From: Mesorhizobium sp. M4B.F.Ca.ET.203.01.1.1
Lineage (GTDB): Bacteria > Pseudomonadota > Alphaproteobacteria > Rhizobiales > Rhizobiaceae
Length of the DNA: 64,000 nucleotides
Reading direction: 5' to 3'
Assembly (NCBI RefSeq): GCF_004791025.1
Contig: NZ_SRUO01000008.1
Location: 62,001 to 126,000, forward strand
Shown here: positions 31,198-40,008 of the stretch, in pieces
How positions within the stretch are numbered: position 1 is the first letter of the stretch
How the letters are laid out: each line of letters begins with the position of its first letter
Position numbers and translations under genes: made by a program
Notes under the pieces: model-generated
Database searches by the model: none
What the model saw: the letters and a program-made list of their open reading frames with translations, nothing else
What the model was told of the DNA's origin: nothing

Positions 31198-31470
31198 TCA
31201 GTTGGTTGTCGTGCTCGTCTGCGCCGTCTTCTCGCCTGCCGCCTGGTCGGCGCCGCCGCTGGCGGTCGCGCTGCTGCGCTGCGCCGGCACCAGCAGCCTG
31301 GTGTTCTGGACGCCGTATTTCCATGGATCGACCATCTGCATGACCGTATTGGCCGCCTGCGCGTTGCCGGCGGCGGGCGACACGCCCTCGGTGCGCACAT
31401 AGTCGTCGCTGGTGCAGCCGCAGAGGCCGGCGAGCAACAGGGCTAGCATCAGTCGCGGAACCGGACGCAT
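31198..31470 (-). CDS. short lipoprotein within the Tad operon
   Basis: A 90-residue lipoprotein between cpaC and cpaE, the position where cpaD is found in many rhizobial Tad loci. Lipobox CGC after LLLAGL gives acylated Cys19. The central block GVSPAAGNAQAANTVMQMVDPW is the conserved core; it resembles small lipoproteins whose core reads G-[DN]-A-x-A-x-N-x-x-x-Q-x-V-D-P-W. The tail is Ser/Thr/Ala-rich. It is far shorter than CpaD (~230 residues) and shares no clear motif with it. ATG 31470 is used; the longer upstream frame is inside cpaC. Likely an outer-membrane anchored accessory factor. Confidence 0.65.
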   Translation of the reverse strand: MRPVPRLMLALLLAGLCGCTSDDYVRTEGVSPAAGNAQAANTVMQMVDPWKYGVQNTRLLVPAQRSSATASGGADQAAGEKTAQTSTTTN

Positions 31471-31474
31471 GGCT

Positions 31475-32917
31475 TCAATCCTTCGGCAGATCGAGGAAAT
31501 GCCCGGCCGTCGGCGCGGCAGGCTGGGTGACGCGGCCATCGGCCATCGCCACGGCGCGGTTTGAATCGGAAACCTTCACTTCCTCGGTGTTGTTGAGGAA
31601 ATAATCCGAATTGCTGGCCGGCTGCGTGCCGTCGGTCGGCTCGACCATCTTCTTCGACGGATCGACCGGCTTGACCAGATAGGGCGTGACGATGATCACC
31701 AGATCGGTCTCGCGCCGCTGATAGGCCTTGGACGAGAACAGCGAACCCAGCACCGGCAGCTTGCCGAGACCTGGAAGGCGCGACGTGGTGATGTCGTTCT
31801 GCGACTGCAGCAGGCCGGCGATCATGAAGCTCTGGCCGTTCTTCAGGTCGATCGAGGTCTTGGCCCGGCGCACGATGAAGCCCGGCACCGAGATCTCGCC
31901 GATATTGTAGGAGGCCGACGCATCGATCGACGACACTTCCGGCGCGATGTCGAGGCTGACCAGCCCGTCCTTCAGCACGGTCGGGGTGAAATCGAGGCTG
32001 ACGCCGTATTTCTTGTAGCTGACGCTGATCTTGCCATTTTCTTCCGAGACCGGGATCGGAAATTCGCCGCCGGCGAGGAAGCTTGCCGTCTGGCCCGAGC
32101 GGGCGATCAGGTTCGGCTCGGCCAGCCGCCGGGCGAGGCCGCGCTCCTCCAGCGCCTTGATGGCGATGTCGATCGAGACGCCGTTGGATAGCAGCCGGCC
32201 GATGATCTCGCCGGTTCCCGCCGCCGGGATCGTTCCCGGATCGATCGTCACGTCGCGGCCGCCGAGGCCGTACGCGAAATTGGCGCTGTATTTGGCGCCG
32301 AGATCAATTCCGGCCTGGCGGTTGATCTCGACGAAGCGGACGTTGAGCTGGACCTGCTGCGAGGACGAGATGTTGACCGAGTTGATCACCTCCTCGTTGC
32401 CGGAAAAACGGCTGGCGATCTTGTTCGCCTTCTCGGCGGCGACCGCATCGTCCGCCTCGCCCGACAGCACCACGCGGCCGTTGGCCGAGCCGACGTTGAT
32501 CTTGGCGTCCGGCACGCTGGCGCGGATGGTGTTCGCCAGCTGCTCGGTGTCGAGCGTCACCTCGATGTCGATCGTGCCGACCAGCTGCTTGCTCTCGTTG
32601 AACAGCGCGATGCCGGTGGTGCCGAGGTTGTTGCCGAGCACATAGAAGGACTTGTCGGTCAACGGGTTGACGTTGGCGATCTCCGGATCGCCGATGACGA
32701 TCTGGTAGAAGGCCGCGCTCGTCATGATCGTCCGCGGCTTGCCCTTGGCAACCTTGATCGAGGCGTTCTTGGTCGCCGAGACATAGACGACGTCATTGCC
32801 GGCTCGCGCCGGCCCGCCGAACGCAAGCACTCCAGCCCCGGCCAGCGCAACCGCCACGACGAGCGCGCCTGCGAGGCGCAGCCCCTGCGTCAAGCTATGT
32901 GTGTTCAGCCCAAACAT
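31475..32917 (-). CDS. cpaC: Tad outer-membrane secretin CpaC/RcpA
   Basis: A 480-residue secretin that forms the outer-membrane pore for Flp/Tad pili. Order: signal peptide (residues ~15-40), a pilus/secretion N-terminal domain (VAKGKPRTIMTSAAFYQIVIGDPEIANV), a BON-type segment (NGRVVLSGEADDAVAAEKANKIA), and the secretin core (QVQLNVRFVEINRQAGIDLG; LARRLAEPNLIARSGQTASFLAGGEFPIPV; SLDIAPEVSSIDAS; GLGKLPVLGSLFSS; TDLVIIVTPYLVKP). Intact. Four bases separate it from the lipoprotein and 28 from cpaB. Confidence 0.94.
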   Translation of the reverse strand: MFGLNTHSLTQGLRLAGALVVAVALAGAGVLAFGGPARAGNDVVYVSATKNASIKVAKGKPRTIMTSAAFYQIVIGDPEIANVNPLTDKSFYVLGNNLGTTGIALFNESKQLVGTIDIEVTLDTEQLANTIRASVPDAKINVGSANGRVVLSGEADDAVAAEKANKIASRFSGNEEVINSVNISSSQQVQLNVRFVEINRQAGIDLGAKYSANFAYGLGGRDVTIDPGTIPAAGTGEIIGRLLSNGVSIDIAIKALEERGLARRLAEPNLIARSGQTASFLAGGEFPIPVSEENGKISVSYKKYGVSLDFTPTVLKDGLVSLDIAPEVSSIDASASYNIGEISVPGFIVRRAKTSIDLKNGQSFMIAGLLQSQNDITTSRLPGLGKLPVLGSLFSSKAYQRRETDLVIIVTPYLVKPVDPSKKMVEPTDGTQPASNSDYFLNNTEEVKVSDSNRAVAMADGRVTQPAAPTAGHFLDLPKD

Positions 32918-32945
32918 TATCCCTGTCCCCGCCGGTCCCCACCGG

Positions 32946-33878
32946 CTATTGCTGCTGCTGGTCCGGCGAAGGCACCTTGTACTCTTCCGCCTGCGTGCCG
33001 CGCGTCACGATGATCGTCTTGAACTTCGGCTTCTCAGGCTCCGTGGCCACCGCGTTGAACAGCGAGCCGGCCGCCGCCCCCGCGGTTGCCGCCACCGAAC
33101 CGCCGAAGGACGAGATCGTGGTGAGACCGTCCGTGCCGGCGCTGCTGTCGCTGGCCGAGCGGAGCGACAGCGACAGCGTGCCGACGGTGCGGGCCAGCGC
33201 CACCTGCTTCGCGCCGTCGGTCGTCACCTCGAGGGTCACGGAATTGGCAACCTGCGGCTCGGTCTGGCGTTCGTCAGCGCCCTGGCCGACCGACAGAACC
33301 TTGGCATCGGCGACCACGATCTCGGACGTGATCGTCGAGCCGGATGCGCCCTGCGCGTTCTTGGCCACTTCCTGGATATCGCCGGCGTCGCGGGTCAGCA
33401 CGACATCGACGCGGTCGCCCGGCGTCACGAAGCCGCCGACGCCGGCGATCTCATCGGTGCGGATGGTCACCGCCCGCATCCCCGGCGACAGCATGTTGGA
33501 GAGCGTCGCGCGGCCGTTCGGCCCCGACAGTTTGGTGAGCAGCACCGGCTCGTTGACCTCGATCGGCGACAGCACCACGCGGCTGCCTTCCTTGAGCAAC
33601 TCGTCGACGGAGGTGAACGCGCCTTGCGGCAGGGAATCCTGCGGCCACGGGATTTCGTTGAGCTGAGCCTTGTCGAGCTGCATGCCGTAGCGCAGCGGCG
33701 CGTTCGCCACCACGATGGTCTTGAACTCGACCTTGGGCGCCTGGGGCACCACGATCGAGGCCGTTTTCTCTTCGGAATCGGCTCTCGCCTGGCTCTTGAC
33801 CCAGAAATCGGCGGCAAAGATCGAGATCGCGCCGAAAACGGCGGCGATGCCGATCATGGTTATGGCCTTGCCCCTCAC
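32946..33878 (-). CDS. cpaB: Tad pilus assembly protein CpaB/RcpC
   Basis: A 310-residue protein with one N-terminal membrane anchor (ITMIGIAAVFGAISIFAADFWV), an SAF domain (VVANAPLRYGMQLDKAQLNEIPWP, residues ~55-115) and the RcpC domain (AVTIRTDEIAGVGGFVTPGDRVDVVLTRD). It is the first gene of this Tad operon; the upstream 231 bp separates it from parE in the opposite direction. In complete loci pilin and prepilin peptidase genes come before it; here they are absent. Confidence 0.9.
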   Translation of the reverse strand: MRGKAITMIGIAAVFGAISIFAADFWVKSQARADSEEKTASIVVPQAPKVEFKTIVVANAPLRYGMQLDKAQLNEIPWPQDSLPQGAFTSVDELLKEGSRVVLSPIEVNEPVLLTKLSGPNGRATLSNMLSPGMRAVTIRTDEIAGVGGFVTPGDRVDVVLTRDAGDIQEVAKNAQGASGSTITSEIVVADAKVLSVGQGADERQTEPQVANSVTLEVTTDGAKQVALARTVGTLSLSLRSASDSSAGTDGLTTISSFGGSVAATAGAAAGSLFNAVATEPEKPKFKTIIVTRGTQAEEYKVPSPDQQQQ

Positions 33879-34109
33879 GCGAAACCCCTGACGCCCGTGG
33901 TCTTTTGTTCGTTAGGGCTTACGCTAGGGGTTATTGTTAAAGAAACACGTATCCGAACCCGTTGGATTCGACCTATTTCAGCCGGCTTGGTTATCGAAAG
34001 GTTTTAGGATAAGAGGGCTCCAAACCCCGAACGGAACAGGAACCTCGTTCGCCCGTCAAAAGCGTGGCAGTATCGAGGAGTGATTCGCAGTACCGGACTC
34101 TAGGCGAGC

Positions 34110-36167
34110 ATGGACGACAACAACGACCTTTTCGGCAACCTGGAAAAGCAACCGCAGCCGGTTCGCGCCAGCACGCGCCCTGCAGACTCCCTGGTGCAGG
34201 CGGCGGCCAGGCGCCCGGCCGCCTCGCGCGACGGCAGCGAGGGCTACAGCGCCGCCGACATCGAAGTGCTGGAGGGTCTGGAACCGGTGCGCCGGCGGCC
34301 CGGCATGTATATTGGCGGCACCGACGACAAGGCGATGCACCACCTGTTCGCCGAGGTCATCGACAATTCGATGGACGAGGCGGTCGCCGGCCACGCCACC
34401 TTCATCGATGTCGAGCTTTCGGCCGACGGCTATCTGACCGTCACCGACAACGGACGCGGCATTCCGGTCGATCCGCACCCCAAATTCAAGAAGCCGGCGC
34501 TCGAAGTCATCATGACGACGCTGCATTCCGGCGGCAAGTTCGACAGCAAGGTATACGAGACCTCGGGCGGCCTGCACGGCGTCGGCGTCTCCGTGGTCAA
34601 CGCGCTGTCCGACCACCTCGAGGTCGAGGTCGCGCGCGGGCGCCAGCTCTATCGCCAGCGCTTCTCGCGCGGCATTCCGGTGAGCGGTCTGGAGCACCTC
34701 GGCGAGGTGCACAACCGCCGCGGCACCAGGACCCGCTTCCATCCCGACGAGCAGATCTTCGGCAAGGGCGCCGCCTTCGAGCCGGCGCGGCTCTACCGCA
34801 TGACGCGCTCGAAAGCCTATCTGTTCGGCGGCGTCGAGATCCGCTGGACCTGCGATCCCTCGCTGATCAAGGGCAAGGACACCACCCCAGCCAAGGCCGA
34901 GTTCCATTTCCCGGGCGGTCTCAAGGATTATCTGAAGGCTACGCTCGGCGACGAGTTCCAGGTCACGCGCGAAGTCTTTGCCGGCAAGAGCGACAAGCAG
35001 GGCGGCCACGGCTCGCTCGAATGGGCCGTGACCTGGTTCGGCGGCGACGGCTTCCTCAACTCCTACTGCAACACCATCCCGACCGCCGAGGGTGGCACGC
35101 ACGAGGCCGGCTTCCGCAACGTGCTGACCAGGGGCTTGCGCGCCTATGCCGACCTGATCGGCAACAAGCGCGCCTCGATCATCACCTCGGAAGACGTCAT
35201 GATCTCGGCCGCCGGCATGCTGTCGGTGTTCATCCGCGAGCCGGAATTCGTCGGCCAGACCAAGGACAGGCTGGCGACGATCGAAGCCATGCGCATCGTC
35301 GAGACGGCGCTCCGCGATCCGTTCGACCACTGGCTGGCCGACAATCCGCAGGAAGGCTCCAAGCTTCTCGACTGGGTGATCGCGCGCGCCGACGAGCGCG
35401 TCAAGCGGCGCCAGGAGAAGGAAGTGTCGCGCAAGAGCGCGGTGCGCAAGCTGCGTCTGCCGGGCAAGCTCGCCGACTGCACGCAGAACGCTGCGGCCGG
35501 CGCCGAGCTGTTCATCGTCGAAGGCGATTCCGCCGGCGGTTCGGCCAAGCAGGCGCGCGACCGCGCCAGCCAGGCGGTGCTGCCGCTGCGCGGCAAGATC
35601 CTCAACGTCGCCAGCGCCGGCAGCGACAAGCTGGCGGCCAACCAGCAGATCTCGGACCTGGTTCAGGCGCTCGGCTGCGGCACGCGCTCCAAATACCGCG
35701 ACGAGGATTTGCGCTACGACCGCGTCATCATCATGACCGACGCCGATGTCGACGGCGCCCACATCGCGTCGCTGCTGATCACCTTCTTCTACCAGGAAAT
35801 GCCGAATCTGGTGAACGGCGGCCATCTCTATCTGGCGGTGCCGCCGCTCTATTCGATCCGGCAGGGCGGCAAGGTCGCCTATGCCCGCGACGACGCGCAC
35901 AAGGACGAGCTGCTGCGCACCGAATTCACCGGCCGCGCCAAGGTCGAGATCGGCCGCTTCAAGGGCCTGGGCGAGATGATGGCCTCGCAGCTCAAGGAGA
36001 CGACCATGGACCCGAGGAAGCGCACGCTGCTCAGGGTCGACGTGATCGAAGCCGCGGCGGCGACCAAGGACAGGGTCGACGAACTGATGGGCACCAAGCC
36101 GGAAGCCCGCTTCCGCTTCATCCAGGAACGCGCCGAATTCGCCGAGGCGGACGTGCTGGATATCTGA
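34110..36167 (+). CDS. parE: DNA topoisomerase IV subunit B
   Basis: The ATPase subunit of topoisomerase IV, 685 residues, which together with ParC unlinks replicated chromosomes. GHKL ATP-binding motifs are present: EVIDNSMDEAVAGHA (~residue 88), DNGRGIPVD (~113), TSGGLHGVG (~151). The TOPRIM motifs EGDSAGGSAKQARDR (~470) and MTDADVDGAHI (~542) and the C-terminal FKGLGEMMASQLKETTMDP follow. It is ParE rather than GyrB from the shorter length and the RYKGLGEM/ASQL ending. ATG 34110 fits the start of the conserved region. Confidence 0.95.
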   Translation: MDDNNDLFGNLEKQPQPVRASTRPADSLVQAAARRPAASRDGSEGYSAADIEVLEGLEPVRRRPGMYIGGTDDKAMHHLFAEVIDNSMDEAVAGHATFIDVELSADGYLTVTDNGRGIPVDPHPKFKKPALEVIMTTLHSGGKFDSKVYETSGGLHGVGVSVVNALSDHLEVEVARGRQLYRQRFSRGIPVSGLEHLGEVHNRRGTRTRFHPDEQIFGKGAAFEPARLYRMTRSKAYLFGGVEIRWTCDPSLIKGKDTTPAKAEFHFPGGLKDYLKATLGDEFQVTREVFAGKSDKQGGHGSLEWAVTWFGGDGFLNSYCNTIPTAEGGTHEAGFRNVLTRGLRAYADLIGNKRASIITSEDVMISAAGMLSVFIREPEFVGQTKDRLATIEAMRIVETALRDPFDHWLADNPQEGSKLLDWVIARADERVKRRQEKEVSRKSAVRKLRLPGKLADCTQNAAAGAELFIVEGDSAGGSAKQARDRASQAVLPLRGKILNVASAGSDKLAANQQISDLVQALGCGTRSKYRDEDLRYDRVIIMTDADVDGAHIASLLITFFYQEMPNLVNGGHLYLAVPPLYSIRQGGKVAYARDDAHKDELLRTEFTGRAKVEIGRFKGLGEMMASQLKETTMDPRKRTLLRVDVIEAAAATKDRVDELMGTKPEARFRFIQERAEFAEADVLDI

Positions 36168-36209
36168 GTGCTGACCGGTCCATAAAGGCTCCGTTGCGGA
36201 GACGAGCAT

Positions 36210-38285
36210 GTGACCTTGGCGCGGCTGAAGGGTCTTATCGAGGCGAGGTTCGGTGGGCTGACCCGGCCGACGCGTTCGGACTGGATCTTCGCCCTGCGCA
36301 CCGTTTCGGCCGGGCTGATCGCGCTGCTCGCCGCCTACGCCCTCAAGCTCGACCACCCGCAATGGGCGATGATGACGGTGTTCATCGTTGCTCAGCCCGT
36401 CGCCGGCATGGTGCTGGCCAAGGGTTTCTACCGCCTGCTTGGCACGCTGGCAGGCGGGTTAGCGGCGATCGGCATCACCTCCCTGTTCGGCGCCAATCCC
36501 TGGCTGCTGGTCGTCGTGCTCGCGATGTGGATCGGGATCTGCACGCTGGTCTCGTCGCTGCTGCGCAACCCCGAAGCCTATGGCGCCGCGCTTGCCGGCT
36601 ACACCGCGATGATCATCGGCCTGCCTGCCTTCGGCCAGCCGCACCTCGTCGTTGACCTTGCCGTCGCGCGCTGCGCCGAGATCGTGCTTGGCATCGTCTG
36701 CGCCGGCCTCACCAGTCGGCTGATCCTGCCGAAGCTGGCCGCCGACGCCATCATCTCCAGGCTGAAGCGCAGCATCCTCGACCTTGCCACCTATGCCGGC
36801 GGCGCCTTTTCGGGCGGTGACGCCGCCACCCTGGCCGGTCTGCAGAGGAAGCTGATCGCCGACGCCCAGACGCTGGCCGAGATGCGCACCTACGCAAGGC
36901 TCGAAGCGCCGAGCTTTGCTCCCCGCGCCCATCCGGTCCGGCGCACGATCGGCCAGCTCCTGTGGGCGCTCTCGGCGGCACGCGCATTGCATTCGCATGC
37001 CGCGCCGAAGAATGCCGCCCTTATCCCGGTCCGCAGCGAATTGCAGGCCCTGGTCGGCGAAATGGCGACCAGCCCGGGCGCGCTGGATGACACCGGCCCG
37101 TGGGTGGCGCGGCTCGACGCGATCGCCCATGAGGCGCGGCAGACGCCCGAGGCGTCACCGGATCCCGAAAGCGACCGCCTCGGCGCCATCACCCGCCTCA
37201 CCATCGCCGCCGATTTTGCCGAAGCGCTGAAGCAGGTGCTGCGCGGGCTGGACGCGCTCCGTTCGCCGGCTTCGCGGCCCTCGCGCGACCGCCGCCAGCC
37301 GGCGCTCGTCGTCCATCGCGACTATCATGCCGCCTGGCGCAACGCCGTTCGGGCGGGCCTTGCGACGCTGTTGGTCACGGCGTTCTGGCTGACGACGAAA
37401 TGGTCGGAAGCCGCCGGCACGGTCATCCTCGTCGCCGTCGTCTCCAGCCTGTTCGCCGCCCGCCCCGACCCTGTCGACTCGGCGTGGGGTTTCTTCAAGG
37501 GGACCTTGCTTGCGCTGCCCTTTGCGTTCCTCGTCGGCCAGGTCGCACTGCCGGCGCTCCCCGGCTTCGGCTGGTTCACGCTCTTCGTCGTGCCGATCAT
37601 GGTGCCGGCGGCTCTCGGCATGGCCAATCCGCGCCATGTCGGCGTCGCCACCGCCTTCGCCATCAATTTCCTCGCCTTCCTCAGTCCGCATCAGGCCATG
37701 ACCTACGATCCTGGCCCGTTCCTCGCCGGGTCGGCGTCGATCCTGGTCGGCATTCTCATCGCCATCGGCGTCTTCATCGTCGTGCTGCCCGCCGATCCAT
37801 GGGTCACCGTCAACCGCATCCTCCAGGCCATGCGCGAAGACCTGGCCCGGCTTTGCCTGCATGAACGCGTGCCCCGAAGGTCGGCCTTCGAGAGTCTGGC
37901 CTATGACCGGGTCAACCAGTTGATGCCGCTGTTGCAGCGCGTCGGCAGGAAGGGCGACGCCGTGCTCGGCGGTAGCATCGCGGCGGTGACCGTCGGGCTC
38001 GAGATCCTGCGGCTGCGCAGCGCCCAGCAGGATGCGGAGATCCCGCCGGAAACGGTTCTCTCGATCACCAATTTCCTGCGCGGGCTAGCGCGCGAGCTGC
38101 TGTTTCGCAGGCCTGGCGAACCGCAGACGACGACCATCGCCGTCGCCAGGCAATATGCGGCGAGCATCGCCGAGCGCAGCGACAAGGCCGAAATGCTGCA
38201 GGTCGCCGCCTCGCTGCGCATCATCGCCGCCGCGATGGAGGACTATCCGGATTTCTTCGCGAAGGGCCGGGCTGACGCCGGCTAG
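36210..38285 (+). CDS. FUSC-family inner-membrane transporter
   Basis: A 691-residue membrane protein with two blocks of about six helices: residues ~15-180 (YALKLDHPQWAMMTVFIVAQPVAGMVLAKGFYRLLGTLAGG region) and ~385-520, with a soluble segment between and a C-terminal cytoplasmic tail. This is the layout of FUSC (fusaric-acid resistance/aromatic acid exporter) proteins such as AaeB. GTG at 36210, 42 bp after parE, is preceded by GCGGAGA. AaeA-like partners are not adjacent. The substrate cannot be assigned. Its stop overlaps the stop of the DUF2336 gene. Confidence 0.82.
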   Translation: MTLARLKGLIEARFGGLTRPTRSDWIFALRTVSAGLIALLAAYALKLDHPQWAMMTVFIVAQPVAGMVLAKGFYRLLGTLAGGLAAIGITSLFGANPWLLVVVLAMWIGICTLVSSLLRNPEAYGAALAGYTAMIIGLPAFGQPHLVVDLAVARCAEIVLGIVCAGLTSRLILPKLAADAIISRLKRSILDLATYAGGAFSGGDAATLAGLQRKLIADAQTLAEMRTYARLEAPSFAPRAHPVRRTIGQLLWALSAARALHSHAAPKNAALIPVRSELQALVGEMATSPGALDDTGPWVARLDAIAHEARQTPEASPDPESDRLGAITRLTIAADFAEALKQVLRGLDALRSPASRPSRDRRQPALVVHRDYHAAWRNAVRAGLATLLVTAFWLTTKWSEAAGTVILVAVVSSLFAARPDPVDSAWGFFKGTLLALPFAFLVGQVALPALPGFGWFTLFVVPIMVPAALGMANPRHVGVATAFAINFLAFLSPHQAMTYDPGPFLAGSASILVGILIAIGVFIVVLPADPWVTVNRILQAMREDLARLCLHERVPRRSAFESLAYDRVNQLMPLLQRVGRKGDAVLGGSIAAVTVGLEILRLRSAQQDAEIPPETVLSITNFLRGLARELLFRRPGEPQTTTIAVARQYAASIAERSDKAEMLQVAASLRIIAAAMEDYPDFFAKGRADAG

Positions 38286-39403
38286 GCCGCTGCGATCGCC
38301 AGCGCATGCCCTCGCGCGTTTTCGCGCAGCGCGTCGAGATGGATCGACTTCACCAGCCCGGCAAGGTCGCCCTCGGCCGATTGCCCGCCGAGCTCCTTCA
38401 GCATCAGCCAGCTCACTTCCTGCACGCCGGCGACGCGTTTGCCATTGGCCACCTCGCGCCACACTTTGAGCGCGCGCAGGATGATGCCGTGGGTGGCCGC
38501 GGCAAGGCCGGCGCTGCGGAACAGCGCCTGCAGCGCTACGTCGTGCCCACCGGCGAGCAGCGCCCTCACCCGTTGCTCGGACTGCTGGGCAAGCGCCACC
38601 AGCGCAGAACCGAAGAAGTCGACCTTGCCATGCGCGATGGTGCGGATGATGAAACTCGCTGTGAGGTCGCCGCGCAGGCGCAGATGTTCGATCAGCGCGG
38701 CGTGTTCCTCCGCCCGCGTGCCTTCGATCAGTGTCACCGAGGCCTTCACGCAGGCATCGCGCATGACGCGATCGGCTCTTGCCGCGCCCATCAGCGCCAG
38801 CACCAGCGGCGAGCCTTTCAGCGTCTCGCCGAGCTTGACCAGCAACATGTGCCGGCAATCGGCGGGCAAGCGCTCGTCGGCGATCAGCGCCTCGCGCACC
38901 AGCGGCAGATGGCCGTGGCGCTCAGCCATGCGGCGGAAGCTCAGCGATGCGATATCGGCGCCGCTGTTGGCGAGCAGCACGGCGCAGGCCTCCGGCTCGC
39001 CGATTTCGGCGATCGCCGCCGCCAGCGCCATCGAGACGACCGGCCGGTCGGCAATCAGTTTCTGCGTCGCCTTCTGGCCGCCGGCGACCCGGTCGATCAA
39101 ATCGGCATCGGTAAGCAGTGGCGAACGCGCCAGCACCATGGCGGCCACTTCCGGCTGGTCGGAGGCCAGCGCGCTGATGATCTGGATCGGCGCGTGATGG
39201 CTCATCGACAGCGCCTCGGCGAGCGCGAGCCGCACTTTCGACGAGGCGTCGTCGAGCAGCAGCGTCAACGCCGCTTCCGCGGCGCAGCGGTCCTCGAAAG
39301 GCAGGTCGGACTTGATATAGGCGCGAGCCAGCGCGCTGGCCGCGGCGGCGCGTTCGGCAACCCTTGCCGTATCGATCCATTTTAGAAAATGCGAAACAAT
39401 CAT
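38282..39403 (-). CDS. DUF2336 protein
   Basis: A 373-residue soluble, helical protein of the DUF2336 family: repeated two-helix units of the HEAT type, for instance AALTLLLDDASSKVRLALAEALSMSHHAPIQIISALASDQPEVAAMVLARS region (residues ~35-85). The family occurs mostly in alphaproteobacteria; its function is unknown. ATG 39403 is used, though the frame is open to 39529. It is convergent with FUSC and divergent from the MaoC gene. Confidence 0.75.
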   Translation of the reverse strand: MIVSHFLKWIDTARVAERAAAASALARAYIKSDLPFEDRCAAEAALTLLLDDASSKVRLALAEALSMSHHAPIQIISALASDQPEVAAMVLARSPLLTDADLIDRVAGGQKATQKLIADRPVVSMALAAAIAEIGEPEACAVLLANSGADIASLSFRRMAERHGHLPLVREALIADERLPADCRHMLLVKLGETLKGSPLVLALMGAARADRVMRDACVKASVTLIEGTRAEEHAALIEHLRLRGDLTASFIIRTIAHGKVDFFGSALVALAQQSEQRVRALLAGGHDVALQALFRSAGLAAATHGIILRALKVWREVANGKRVAGVQEVSWLMLKELGGQSAEGDLAGLVKSIHLDALRENARGHALAIAAA

Positions 39404-39555
39404 GCCGACCAGCTTGCGCCCTTGCCGGAACGTCCCGGCCCCGTTGGAAACCGTAGGCCTGAAATGGTTTACGAACGGTTCACCATGTTTATTAACTGGC
39501 TTGCGGGCACCGCAGGCAGCGCCTATCAACCCATGAGCCGTTGAGGAGATCGTGC

Positions 39556-40008
39556 ATGGCCGGGCTTTATCTCGAAGAGTTCGTCGTCGGCCACGTCTTC
39601 CGCCACACGCTGCGCAAGACCGTCACCGAGAGCGACAACATGCTGTTTTCGGTGATGACGCTGAACCCGCAGCCGCTGCACATCGATTTCGACTTCGCCG
39701 CCAAGAGCGAATGGGGCAAGCCGCTGGTCAACTCGCTGTTCACGCTGGGGTTGATGATCGGCATTTCGGTCAACGACATCACCGTCGGCACCACCGTCGC
39801 CAATCTCGGCATGAAGGAAACCGTGTTTCCGCATCCGGTCTTCCATGGCGACACCATCCGTGTCGAAACCACGGTGATCTCGGTGCGCGAGTCCCGCTCA
39901 AAACCCGATCGCGGCATCGTCGAGTTCGAGCATCGCGCCTACAACCAGGATGACGTTCTCGTCGCCAAATGCACCAGGCAGGCGATGATGATGAAGAAGG
40001 CGGCCTGA
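39556..40008 (+). CDS. MaoC-like (hot-dog fold) hydratase
   Basis: A 150-residue protein of the MaoC/R-hydratase type. The hydratase segment, FSVMTLNPQPLHIDFDFA (residues ~31-48), has the catalytic-site layout of Asn/Asp and His found in R-specific enoyl-CoA hydratases, and the FPHPVFHGDTIRVET motif follows. It may hydrate a mesaconyl- or related CoA ester; the downstream CitE-like lyase supports an acyl-CoA pathway. GAGGAG precedes ATG 39556. The stop and the next start overlap (TGATG). Confidence 0.82.
   Translation: MAGLYLEEFVVGHVFRHTLRKTVTESDNMLFSVMTLNPQPLHIDFDFAAKSEWGKPLVNSLFTLGLMIGISVNDITVGTTVANLGMKETVFPHPVFHGDTIRVETTVISVRESRSKPDRGIVEFEHRAYNQDDVLVAKCTRQAMMMKKAA

Noticed and set aside
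34064-36655. An 863-codon frame overlapping parE in another phase
   Set aside because: Arg/Pro/Gly-rich shadow of parE with no domain.
39440-39500. A TTTA-N7-TTCAC stretch near the DUF2336 and MaoC starts considered as a CtrA site
   Set aside because: Two mismatches to TTAA-N7-TTAAC; too weak to call.
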